64,000 nucleotides of DNA from Alphaproteobacteria bacterium (GTDB taxonomy: Bacteria > Pseudomonadota > Alphaproteobacteria > Rhizobiales > Xanthobacteraceae), in assembly GCA_037200445.1 (NCBI GenBank), contig JBBCGH010000001.1, positions 868,001 to 932,000 of the forward strand. The letters run 5' to 3'. Within the stretch, counting starts at the first letter, position 1. Every line of letters starts with the position of its first letter. Shown one piece after another: positions 23,707-31,380 of this stretch. Below the pieces are notes generated by a model. It had not been told where the DNA came from, ran no database searches, and saw only the letters and a list, made by a program, of their open reading frames with translations. The translations under genes and the position numbers were made by a program.

Positions 23707-25162
23707 AGCCGGTCTCTCCCTTGGCGACGTCGAGGATGTGGCCGAGCGGGGCAGGGCGCCCGTCCGAGCGGCCGCTCAGCCGGCGCTCCATCGGCACGGT
23801 GATTTCAGGCTGGCCGAGCAGGAAGAACTCGGGATCGTTCGCCGGCTTTGCGCTGTCGAGCGGCGTGCGCAGCACGTCGCCGGGCCGCGCAGGGCGCACC
23901 AGGCGCGGCGTCACGATGATGACGAGGTCGGTTTCCTTTTTCTGGTAGGCAGCGCTGCGCGCCAGCGCGCCGATCACCGGCAGGTCGGCAAGCCACGGCA
24001 GCTGCTTCTGGTCCGTGGTGCTGATCGCCTGAAGCAGACCCGCGATCGCGAAACTCTGGCCGTCGCGCAGCTCGACCGTGGTGTTGGCGCGTCGCACGAT
24101 CAGTGCCGGAACGGTGATCGCCCCGACTTGCACCGTGGTGGTCGGATCGAGCTGGCTCACCTCCGGCTCGATCTTCAGGTTGATCACGCCGTCGCCGAGC
24201 ACCGTCGGCGTGAAGGAAAGGCCGACGCCATATTTCTTCCACTCGATCGTGGTGGTGCCGAGGGTAGAGGAAACCGGGATCGGGAATTCGCCGCCCGCAA
24301 GGAAGCTTGCGGTGTCGCCCGACAGCGCGGTGAGGTTCGGCTCGGCGAGACGGCGGATTACGCCGCGCTCTTCCAGCGCCTGCAGGAGGCCGTCCGCCTG
24401 CACGCCGCTGCCGAGCAGGCGGCCGACGATGGTGCCGAACGGTGTAGATCCCGAGATCAGGTTGCTCGCGCCGACCGCAGCGCCGACGCCCGTGCCGCCG
24501 GCCGCAAACGTCGTGCCGAGCACCTGCCAGTTGACGCCGAGCTCGCGGCTCGCCGAGCGCGAAGCCTCGACGAAGCGCACTTCCAGCATCACCTGCTGCG
24601 GAGAGGAAACCTTTACGGCGTTGATGACGTCGGCGCCGAACTGCTTGGCGACCGTCATCGCCTGGTCGACCATCATGGCGTTCGGCGCAGTGCCGGACAG
24701 CATGATGCGGCCGTTCACCGAGGACACACGGAAGCGTGCGTGCGGGAAACGCTGCGCGAGCTCGCTGCCGAGCCGCGAGGTATCGTAGGACACCTCGATA
24801 TCGAATACGCCGACGAGCTTCTTGCCGTCGCCGTAGACCGAGACGCGCGCGGTGCCGATCTTCTTGCCGAGCACCGAGAGCGAACGATCGGTGAGGGGGA
24901 TCGCATCCGCGACGTCGGGATCGCTGACGATCACTTCGGAGAAGCTCTCGCCGGTGCGAACGCCTTCCGACTTGCCGATCGAGACCTTCACCGTCGCGGC
25001 CTGGCGGCCCGCGGCGAGCTCGACGTCGCGTGCATGCGCGGGTGCAAGCACGGCACCGGTCGCGAGCGCGGCGGCGGTCAGCATCAGCGCCGCCCGCAAG
25101 GCGGTCTTCAGCGAGCCGCCGATCCTGTCAGGGCGCACTCCGCCCCGCGATACGTTCCCCAT
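23693..25162 (-). CDS. cpaC: Tad secretin RcpA/CpaC
   Basis: A 489-residue outer-membrane secretin. A long signal region ends near ALAPAHARD (about 44). A BON/pilus-formation domain with KSEGVRTGESFSEVIVSDP comes first, then the secretin domain with QVMLEVRFVEASRSASRELGV in the middle and the conserved VPWLADLP-type segment KQLPWLADLPVIGALARS near the end. ATG 25162 was preferred over the longer frame because it gives a more normal signal peptide. Upstream neighbour is cpaB, 17 bp away. Confidence 0.92.
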   Translation of the reverse strand: MGNVSRGGVRPDRIGGSLKTALRAALMLTAAALATGAVLAPAHARDVELAAGRQAATVKVSIGKSEGVRTGESFSEVIVSDPDVADAIPLTDRSLSVLGKKIGTARVSVYGDGKKLVGVFDIEVSYDTSRLGSELAQRFPHARFRVSSVNGRIMLSGTAPNAMMVDQAMTVAKQFGADVINAVKVSSPQQVMLEVRFVEASRSASRELGVNWQVLGTTFAAGGTGVGAAVGASNLISGSTPFGTIVGRLLGSGVQADGLLQALEERGVIRRLAEPNLTALSGDTASFLAGGEFPIPVSSTLGTTTIEWKKYGVGLSFTPTVLGDGVINLKIEPEVSQLDPTTTVQVGAITVPALIVRRANTTVELRDGQSFAIAGLLQAISTTDQKQLPWLADLPVIGALARSAAYQKKETDLVIIVTPRLVRPARPGDVLRTPLDSAKPANDPEFFLLGQPEITVPMERRLSGRSDGRPAPLGHILDVAKGETGYVTK

Positions 25163-25179
25163 GACCCCATCCCCATGTT

Positions 25180-26049
25180 TCAGCGGCGTGCCGCCATTTC
25201 GTCGCTGCCTTCGCGCCATTCGGCTTCTTCAGAGGCAACGTTGTATTCCTGCCTGGTCGTTCCGCGCGTGACGGACACCTTGGCGAAGCGCTTCGCTTCC
25301 GGCGCGCGCTGGATCGCTTCGGTCTGACTCAGATCGCTGGTGGTGATGCGTCGCGTCGCGTCGAGCACCTGCTCGCCGGCGCGGCGCAGCATCAGCGACA
25401 GATTGCCGAGCGAGGCCGCGAGCGCGATCTTCTGCGCCGCCACGGTATCGACTTCGAGTGTGACTGCCTTCACGACGGTCGGCCGGTCGGCCGCATCGTC
25501 GGCGAGCTGATCGACCGCGAGCACACGCGCGTTCTGGATCACCACATCGTTGGTGCCGTTGGTGCGCTCTTGCTGCCGCGTCAGCAGCACGTCGACATGG
25601 TCGCCCGGGAGCACGAAGCCGCCGACGCCTTCGACGTCGTTGACGCGCACCGTCACGGCGCGCATTCCGTCCTGGATCACCGCCGAGAGCGTCGCCTTCT
25701 GTCCGGCGCCCGTGATCTTGGTGCGCAGCAGCGGTTCGTTCTTCTCGATCGAGGCGAGCACGATGCGCTTGCCGCCCGACATCACCTCGGCGACCGAGCC
25801 GAACGTGCCGGCGGGCAGCGCCGCGTCGGGCCACTCCACCTCGCGCAAATTGTCCGCCGAGACATGCGCGCCGAAACGCATGGGTCCTGCCGCGATGACG
25901 ATCGTGCGCGTCGCAACCGGCTTTGCTTTCGGTTGGCCGACCTTGCGGGAAAGTTCGGCCTGATAGTTCAGCCAGCCCTGGGCAACGAACACCGCAAGGA
26001 GTCCGAACACGACCGCTATCCCGACCATCACGATGGTGTTTTTGCGCAC
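25180..26049 (-). CDS. cpaB: Tad pilus assembly protein RcpC/CpaB
   Basis: A 289-residue protein with one N-terminal membrane segment (TIVMVGIAVVFGLLAVFVAQ) and a periplasmic SAF domain containing GMRAVTVRVNDVEGVGGFVL and PGDHVDVLLTRQ. GTG at 26049 is taken as start because CpaB proteins begin a few residues before the membrane segment; the frame is open a further 40 codons with no family resemblance. First gene of the minus-strand tad run. RcpC is thought to interact with the secretin. Confidence 0.88.
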   Translation of the reverse strand: MRKNTIVMVGIAVVFGLLAVFVAQGWLNYQAELSRKVGQPKAKPVATRTIVIAAGPMRFGAHVSADNLREVEWPDAALPAGTFGSVAEVMSGGKRIVLASIEKNEPLLRTKITGAGQKATLSAVIQDGMRAVTVRVNDVEGVGGFVLPGDHVDVLLTRQQERTNGTNDVVIQNARVLAVDQLADDAADRPTVVKAVTLEVDTVAAQKIALAASLGNLSLMLRRAGEQVLDATRRITTSDLSQTEAIQRAPEAKRFAKVSVTRGTTRQEYNVASEEAEWREGSDEMAARR

Positions 26050-26409
26050 CGCCAGCCCCGTCGTTCTTATTCGCGTTCTTGTGCGGGACAAACTGCGCGC
26101 CGAAACTGAATCCTTCCTGAAGTTCGGTATTCGAATGCTGCCTATGTTGAACGCGTCATGAAGTTCCATCCTTACCGGCGGCTTAAGTGATCGTGCACAA
26201 TCCGAGCAATGCGGCGTTTACCAACACGGCGACGCGCGCGAATGAGCGCGCTTTACAACGGCGCAACCGCTCAACGCGCATTGGCCGCGCTTTCGTGCGC
26301 GGCGGCGAAAGTCTTATCGAACTTTAAGAGAAGTTCTCGGTGCGTCGTGACCGAACGGTAAAACCTGCGCGGCACTCTGCCACCACCGACACGCCAGGGG
26401 CTGAGAGCC
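26050..26409. promoter_or_regulatory. Divergent tad control region
   Basis: A 360-bp gap between cpaB (minus) and the tadG-like gene (plus). I see no gene here. It contains GC-rich hairpins such as GCGCGCGAATGAGCGCGC near 26233 and ends in AT-richer sequence (GAACTTTAAGAGAAGTTC around 26316) just before the plus-strand start. Both tad promoters should lie here; no specific sigma or operator match can be claimed. Confidence 0.4.
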
Positions 26410-27624
26410 ATGAAATCACGATTTTTCGCCGACCAGAGCGGCGGCGTTGCGCCGATATTCGCGCTTGCCATCGTTCCGATCATCGGGCTTGCGGGCGCGG
26501 CGATCGATTACAGCCGCGCGGGCGCGGCGCGATCGGCGATGTACGCGGCGCTCGATGCGACCGGCCTGATGCTGTCGAAAGACGCCGCAACCATGACGGC
26601 GGACCAGATCAGCGCGAAGGCGACGCAAATCTTCAACGCGGAATTCAATCGCCCCGACGTGCCCGGCGTACAGGTCACCGCGGTTCTCAACAGCCCGCAG
26701 GCGGGCAGCTTCACGCTGAGTGTCACGGCGAGCGGCAACATGCCGACGACGTTTACCCGCGTCCTGGGCACGAGCCAGATCGCGCTCAACGCCAGCACGG
26801 ACGTCAACTGGGGCATCAAGAAGCTCGAACTGGCGCTCGCGCTCGACAATACCGGCTCGATGGCACAGAACGGCAAGCTGACGCAGCTCAAGAGCGCGGC
26901 AAAGAACCTGCTCACCACGCTGCAGGCCGCCGCGAAGCAGCCGGGCGACGTGAAGGTGTCGATCATTCCCTTCGACACGACGGTGAATGTCGGCACCACC
27001 TACAAGGACCAATTCTGGATCGACTACACCGTCAACGGCATCCAGAAGAACAACTGGACCGGCTGCGTGATGGATCGCAGTCAGCCGAACGACACCAATG
27101 ATGCGACCCCGGTCGCGGGCAGTGGGAGCACGTTGTTCCCCGCCAAGCAGTGCGGGTCGCAGCTTGTCTCGATGGTTCCGCTGACCGACGTTCTGGACAC
27201 GACGGGCTTTACCAGCCTCAATAGCAAGATCGACTCGATGGCGGCGTCGGGCAACACGAACGTGACGATCGGCCTCGAATGGGGCTGGCATTCGCTGACC
27301 CCGAACCTGCCGCTCTCGCAGGCTTCCGATCCGTCGCCCGACCGCGACAAGGTCATCGTGCTGCTGACCGACGGCACCAACACGCAGAACCGTTGGTCGA
27401 CGAGCGAATCTGCGATCGATGCGCGCACGTCGGCGGCCTGCACCAATGCCAAGAACACGAATATCAAGATCTACACGGTGCGGGTGATCGACGGGAATGC
27501 GTCGTTGCTGAAAGCCTGCGCCACCAATGCGAACATGTACTACGAGGTGAGCCAGGCGAGCCAGCTCAACACGGTGTTCTCCTCGATCGCGCAGAATCTG
27601 GCACGGCTGCGGATTTCGAAATAA
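26410..27624 (+). CDS. tadG: TadG-like pilus assembly protein with vWA domain
   Basis: A 404-residue protein. The TadE/TadG N-terminal motif (QSGGVAPIFALAIVPIIGLA, residues 9-28) includes the single membrane segment. A von Willebrand A-type domain begins near residue 140 with the metal site DNTGSM and contains a later KVIVLLTDGTN strand. Such proteins occur in most tad loci and are thought to act as minor pilins or periplasmic adhesion parts. It is transcribed away from the rest of the locus. No flp pilin or tadV peptidase gene is in the window. Confidence 0.88.
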   Translation: MKSRFFADQSGGVAPIFALAIVPIIGLAGAAIDYSRAGAARSAMYAALDATGLMLSKDAATMTADQISAKATQIFNAEFNRPDVPGVQVTAVLNSPQAGSFTLSVTASGNMPTTFTRVLGTSQIALNASTDVNWGIKKLELALALDNTGSMAQNGKLTQLKSAAKNLLTTLQAAAKQPGDVKVSIIPFDTTVNVGTTYKDQFWIDYTVNGIQKNNWTGCVMDRSQPNDTNDATPVAGSGSTLFPAKQCGSQLVSMVPLTDVLDTTGFTSLNSKIDSMAASGNTNVTIGLEWGWHSLTPNLPLSQASDPSPDRDKVIVLLTDGTNTQNRWSTSESAIDARTSAACTNAKNTNIKIYTVRVIDGNASLLKACATNANMYYEVSQASQLNTVFSSIAQNLARLRISK

Positions 27625-27643
27625 CTGGGGCGCTCGCCCCTGC

Positions 27644-28046
27644 CGTCATCGCCCGCGAAGGCGGGCGATCCAGTAAACAGCGGGCCATGCCGTGACTCAC
27701 GGGCTGGCGATCGCGGGATAGAGATGGTCCCAGTTGGGATTCGACTGTTCGATCAGCCTTATCTTCCATTCGCGATTCCATTTCTTCAATCGCTTCTCGC
27801 GCCGGATCGCGTTTTCGATATCGAAGAATTGCTCATAATAGACGAGACGATGAACGGCATATTTGTTTGTGAAGCCGGGAACAACGTCGCTTCGGTGTTC
27901 ATAGACACGGCGGACAAGATTGTTGGTCACGCCGATGTAGAGCGTTCCGCCGATGCCGCCGGCGAGGATGTAGACCCAGAAATAGCGTTCGGCGCTCATC
28001 GCATCGCTGGTGATTACTGGATTGCCCGCCTTCGCGGGCAATGACG
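27644..28046. mobile_element. Hairpin-bracketed GIY-YIG element, copy 1 (intact)
   Basis: The left end (27644-27676) is CGTC, stem ATCGCCCGC, loop GAAG, stem GCGGGCGAT, then CCAGTAA. The right end (28014-28046) is the inverted form: TTACTGG, stem ATTGCCCGC, loop CTTC, stem GCGGGCAAT, GACG. Between them lies only a GIY-YIG nuclease gene. The unit is 403 bp and fills the gap between tadG and the ABC ATPase gene. Calling it mobile is inference from the repeated architecture at 29921-30325 and 42613-42713. Confidence 0.65.
27697..27999 (-). CDS. GIY-YIG single-domain nuclease
   Basis: A 100-residue protein: YFWVYILAGG gives the GIY strand, LYIGVTNNL the YIG strand, then RRVYEHR with the conserved arginine and EKRLKKWNREWKIRLIE with the metal-binding glutamate region. 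It is a UvrC-N/Slx1-like domain with no other domain. ATG 27999 is preferred; the 14 extra N-terminal codons of the longer frame fall inside the flanking hairpin. Small GIY-YIG proteins of this type are often annotated as excinuclease-like. The bracketing by inverted hairpins suggests a role in moving the element, which is untested. Confidence 0.85.
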   Translation of the reverse strand: MSAERYFWVYILAGGIGGTLYIGVTNNLVRRVYEHRSDVVPGFTNKYAVHRLVYYEQFFDIENAIRREKRLKKWNREWKIRLIEQSNPNWDHLYPAIASP

Positions 28047-28095
28047 GAGCTTGGGGCGCTCTCCGACATTACCCTATCGCAAATGTTGCCAGCCG

Positions 28096-28863
28096 CTACC
28101 CCGGCAGGAACGCCTGTTCGCCGGTCGCCGGGTCGATGAGCCGCTTCACCGGCGCGCGATAAAGCGCGCTGAGAGTTTCCAAGGTCAGCACATCGTTGAT
28201 CGCGCCCTCGGCGACGCAGGCGCCGTCGCGCAACAGATAGGCGCGGTCGGCGGCGCGCAGCGCGTGGTTCGGGTCGTGCGTGGTGAACAGCACGCCGTGG
28301 CCCGAGGCGGCGAGCGACCTGATCTGGTTCATCACCTTGCCCTGGTTGCCGAAGTCGAGGCTCGCGGTCGGCTCGTCGAGCACGACGAACTGCGGCTCCT
28401 GCGCGAGGGCGCGGGCGAGCAGCACGAGCTGGCGCTCGCCGCCGGAGATCATCGTGTAGGGCCGGTCGGCAAGATGCGCGATGCCGAAACGCTCCAGCAT
28501 CGCGGTCGCGACGGTGCGATCATGCGCGCTCGGGCGGCTGAACAGCGTGCCGTGCGCGGTGCGCCCCATCAGCACCACGGCCTCGACCGTGAAGGCGAAC
28601 GTCGCGACATGCGATTGCGGCACATAAGCGAGGATGCGCGCGCGTTCGCGCACCGTGTAGCCGGCAAGGTCGCGTCCGCCGCACTCCACGGCGCCGGCCT
28701 TCGGCGAGATCAGCCCGAGCAGCGTCTTGAGCAGCGTGGTCTTGCCGCCACCGTTTGGGCCGAGCAGCGCCAGAACCTCGCCCCGGTTGAGCGCCACGTC
28801 GAGGTTCGTGCCGACGAGGCGGTCCGGATAACCGATCGAGAGTTTGTGCCCGGCGAGAATCAT
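28096..28863 (-). CDS. ABC transporter ATP-binding protein (FecE/MolC type)
   Basis: A 255-residue ATPase of the iron-chelate/B12/molybdate importer family: Walker A GPNGGGKTT (about 35-43), signature SGGERQLVLLARAL, Walker B FVVLDEPTASLD and switch histidine TTHDPNHAL. It lies 12 bp downstream of the FecCD-type permease gene. Substrate is inferred from neighbours: a ModA-like binding protein two genes upstream points to molybdate or tungstate, as in the MolBCA system of Haemophilus; an iron chelate or cobalamin remains possible. Confidence 0.88.
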   Translation of the reverse strand: MILAGHKLSIGYPDRLVGTNLDVALNRGEVLALLGPNGGGKTTLLKTLLGLISPKAGAVECGGRDLAGYTVRERARILAYVPQSHVATFAFTVEAVVLMGRTAHGTLFSRPSAHDRTVATAMLERFGIAHLADRPYTMISGGERQLVLLARALAQEPQFVVLDEPTASLDFGNQGKVMNQIRSLAASGHGVLFTTHDPNHALRAADRAYLLRDGACVAEGAINDVLTLETLSALYRAPVKRLIDPATGEQAFLPG

Positions 28864-28875
28864 GACCGGATTCTT

Positions 28876-29907
28876 CTACGACCAGGTCTTGGAAACGCTG
28901 GCGAGCAGCCAGATGAAGAACGGCGTGCCGATCACGGCGGTGAGGATGCCGAGCGGGATCTCGATCTGCGCGGCCGAGCGCGCGAGCGTGTCGATCAGCA
29001 GCAGATAGCCGCCGCCGAGGATCGCGGCGGCGGGCAAGAGGCGCGCGAAGTCGGGACCGACCAGCGAGCGCGCGAGATGCGGCACCACCAGCCCGACCCA
29101 GCCGATGATCCCGGCGGTCGCCACGCTTGCCGAGGTCACCAGCGTTGCGGCCGCCACCACGGCGATACGCAGCGGCCCGGTTGCAAGCCCGAGCGAGCGC
29201 GCCTCCTCTTCGGGAAGCGACATCACATTCATGCGCCAGCGCAAAGCAATCAGCACGAGAGACCCGAGCGCCACGGGCCCGAACAGCGGAATGAGATCGG
29301 CCGGCGCCGTGGCGGAAAGGCTGCCGAGCAGCCAGAAGGTCATGGCGGGAAGCTGGTTGTAGGGGTCGGCGAGATACTTCACGAGGCCGACCCCCGCGCC
29401 GAGCAGCGCGCCGACCACGACGCCGGTCAGCACCAGAACGAGGATCGGGTCGCGCGACTGCACCGCCGAGCCGATAACGTATACGGCGGCGACCGCCGCA
29501 AGCCCGCCGATGAACGCGAGCCCCTGAATGCCGACGATGCCGAGCGAGAAATAGATGCCGACCACCGCGCCGAGCGCGGCGCCGGAGGATGCGCCGAGGA
29601 TGTCAGGCGACACCAGCGGATTGCGGAACAGGCCCTGGAACGCCGTGCCCGCAACCGCGAGCGCAGCCCCGACCAGCACGGCGGCGATCACGCGCGGTCC
29701 GCGGATGTAGAGGATCACGTTCTCGATTGCGGGCGGCAGGGATGAAGATCGCCCGCTCACGCGCGAAGCGACAAATTCGGCGACGTCGGCGAGAGAAACC
29801 GGATAACGCCCGACCGTGAAGGCAAACAGCAGTCCGGCAACCAGTACGGCGAGCGCAATCGCAAAGCCCGGAGCCGCGGAACGGGTCATTGCGAGACGCT
29901 GGCGCAT
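28876..29907 (-). CDS. ABC transporter permease (FecCD/BtuC/MolB type)
   Basis: About 343 residues with some ten hydrophobic segments. Family motifs are RGPRVIAAVLVGAALAVAGT, FRNPLVSPDILGASSGAALG and IGWVGLVVPHLARSLVGPD. Start candidates are GTG 29916, ATG 29907 and ATG 29889; none has a good ribosome-binding site, and the hairpin-bracketed element ends only 5-14 bases upstream. The original leader may therefore have been displaced by that insertion. Partner of the ATPase downstream and the binding protein upstream. Confidence 0.85.
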   Translation of the reverse strand: MRQRLAMTRSAAPGFAIALAVLVAGLLFAFTVGRYPVSLADVAEFVASRVSGRSSSLPPAIENVILYIRGPRVIAAVLVGAALAVAGTAFQGLFRNPLVSPDILGASSGAALGAVVGIYFSLGIVGIQGLAFIGGLAAVAAVYVIGSAVQSRDPILVLVLTGVVVGALLGAGVGLVKYLADPYNQLPAMTFWLLGSLSATAPADLIPLFGPVALGSLVLIALRWRMNVMSLPEEEARSLGLATGPLRIAVVAAATLVTSASVATAGIIGWVGLVVPHLARSLVGPDFARLLPAAAILGGGYLLLIDTLARSAAQIEIPLGILTAVIGTPFFIWLLASVSKTWS

Positions 29908-29920
29908 GCCGCACACTCGG

Positions 29921-30325
29921 CGTCATCATCCGCGAAGGCGGATGATCCAGTAACCACAGGACCGTCAGTTTGAGCAGAGGTCGCAGTTACTGGGTCTATA
30001 TCCTCGCCAGCAAGATCGGCGGGACGCAGTACATTGGCGTCACCAACAATCTTGTCAGGCGAGTCTATGAGCATCGTGAGCATCTAGCTGAGGGGTTCAC
30101 CGAAAAGTACGCCGTCCATCGGCTGGTTTATTCGAGCAGTACGACAACATAGAGAGCGCGATAGGAAGAAAGAAGCGGCTGAAAAAGTGGAATCGCGCGT
30201 GGAAGATTCGCCTGATTGAAGAGAAAAACCCGAACTGGGATGATCTCTACCCATCAATCGCCCAGCCCTGATGATACCACCGCCTGCCGTGTCTACTGGA
30301 TGCCCCGCCTTCGCGGGGCATGACG
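29921..30325. mobile_element. Hairpin-bracketed GIY-YIG element, copy 2 (decayed)
   Basis: The left end (29921-29953) is CGTC, stem ATCATCCGC, loop GAAG, stem GCGGATGAT, CCAGTAA. The right end (30294-30325) is TACTGG, stem ATGCCCCGC, loop CTTC, stem GCGGGGCAT, GACG. The interior holds a frameshifted GIY-YIG gene on the plus strand, opposite in orientation to copy 1. The 405-bp unit accounts for nearly all of the gap between the binding-protein and permease genes of the importer, i.e. it sits inside an operon. Confidence 0.65.
29970..30271 (+). pseudogene. GIY-YIG nuclease gene inactivated by a one-base deletion
   Basis: The reading frame from 29970 gives SYWVYILASKIGGTQYIG and continues in step with the intact copy as far as KYAVHRLVY, then shifts and stops at about 30150. 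If one A is restored between 30132 and 30133 (TATTCGAG to TATTACGAG), the frame continues as YEQYDNIESAIGRKKRLKKW and runs to a TGA at 30269-30271, matching the intact copy to its end. The truncated product lacks the glutamate-bearing helix and should be inactive. Confidence 0.85.
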
Positions 30326-30341
30326 ATCAAGTTCCAGCGCC

Positions 30342-31361
30342 TCATCCTCGCCCATCCAGCACCTTGTCGATCTGCGCAGGCGTCGGCGTCACGTGATAGA
30401 AGCGCTGGTAGAAGTCGGCGGTGAGCGCGCGGATGTCTTCCGGGAACAGCTCCGGATAGAGGATCTTTGCGAGCCACCAGAGTCCGATCAGCCGGTTCAC
30501 CGAGGGCGGGAAATCGACCCAGCCGAAGGGCAGCTTGGGCGAGAGATGCACGCGCCCTGCGCGCACGGCGGACACCGGCGCCCACACCGGATCGCTGCGT
30601 ACTGTGCCGGCGAATTCCATATCGATCGTGACGATCACGTCCGGATTCCACAGCAGCACCTGCTCGATGGAGACTCGCGCCATGCCGCCTTTGTTGCCGC
30701 CCGCCACGTTGCGCGCGAGCATCTCGATGGTCTCGACATTGATCGAGCCGCCGAGCCCGGTTTCAAGCCCGCGCGGGCCGCGCGCGTAATACACGGCGGG
30801 CCGTTTGTCGGGTGCGATGCTGGCGATGCGGCCGGTGATGGTCGCGATCGTGCGCTCGGTATAGTCGGCGAGCGCGTTACCTTGTTGCTGCTTGCCGGTC
30901 AGTTGCCCGAGCGTGCGGTAGGTCGCCGCGATGCCGCCGAAACGGCCGTCGAGCAACGCATAGGGAATGCCGGTCTGCTCCTGCACGCGGTCGGCGAGCG
31001 AAATGTACGTGGCATCGGTCGAGCCGATGTCGACGATGAGGTCGGGCTTGAGCGCGATCACGGCCTCGAGGTTCGCGGTGTTGCCGCGTCCGGTGATGCG
31101 GCCGACCTCGGGCCGCGCGCCGACATCAGGCAGCAGAAATTCGCGCTCCTCCGGCCGGTTCGCGCGCGGCCAGCCGAGCAACAGGTCCGGCGCCACAGTG
31201 TAGAGGGTGATCGCTGCCGGCGGGCCTGCGGGAAACACACGCGACACCTGATCGGGGATTTTGACAATCCGGCCGGCCGAGTCCGTCACGGCGCCGGCAG
31301 CGCGCGCAGGTGTGGCCAGCGCGGCGAGCAATCCGGCCGTGACGGTGCGGCGGTCGATCAT
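30342..31361 (-). CDS. ABC transporter substrate-binding protein (BtuF/FecB/MolA family)
   Basis: A 339-residue periplasmic binding protein of the helical-backbone class. The signal region MIDRRTVTAGLLAALATPARAAG looks Tat-like but has only one RR. Typical stretches are VTDSAGRIVKIPDQVSRVF, NLEAVIALKPDLIVDIG and NPDVIVTID. ATG 31361 was chosen for the signal sequence. It lies 19 bp downstream of the ModA-like gene, and the permease follows after the copy 2 element. This class takes up iron chelates, B12 or, in MolA, molybdate. Confidence 0.85.
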   Translation of the reverse strand: MIDRRTVTAGLLAALATPARAAGAVTDSAGRIVKIPDQVSRVFPAGPPAAITLYTVAPDLLLGWPRANRPEEREFLLPDVGARPEVGRITGRGNTANLEAVIALKPDLIVDIGSTDATYISLADRVQEQTGIPYALLDGRFGGIAATYRTLGQLTGKQQQGNALADYTERTIATITGRIASIAPDKRPAVYYARGPRGLETGLGGSINVETIEMLARNVAGGNKGGMARVSIEQVLLWNPDVIVTIDMEFAGTVRSDPVWAPVSAVRAGRVHLSPKLPFGWVDFPPSVNRLIGLWWLAKILYPELFPEDIRALTADFYQRFYHVTPTPAQIDKVLDGRG

Positions 31362-31380
31362 TCTGCCCTCGCATTGCGCC

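Noticed and set aside
26385-26415. GGGGCTGAGAG before the tadG-like start as a TPP riboswitch
   Set aside because: Only the CTGAGA part fits; the downstream ACC-TG pyrophosphate-binding half and the stems are missing, and the gene has no thiamine link.
28051-29745. A 564-codon plus-strand open frame across the ABC ATPase and permease genes
   Set aside because: Its composition is typical of a reverse shadow (Arg/His/Ala/Glu-rich), and it runs antisense to two genes with complete ABC transporter motifs.
27644-30325. A CRISPR array or composite transposon bounded by the repeated hairpins
   Set aside because: There are no regular spacers, no cas genes, and the repeats are paired inverted ends of two separate small units rather than a direct-repeat array. 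Mobilisation of the genes between the two copies is not indicated.
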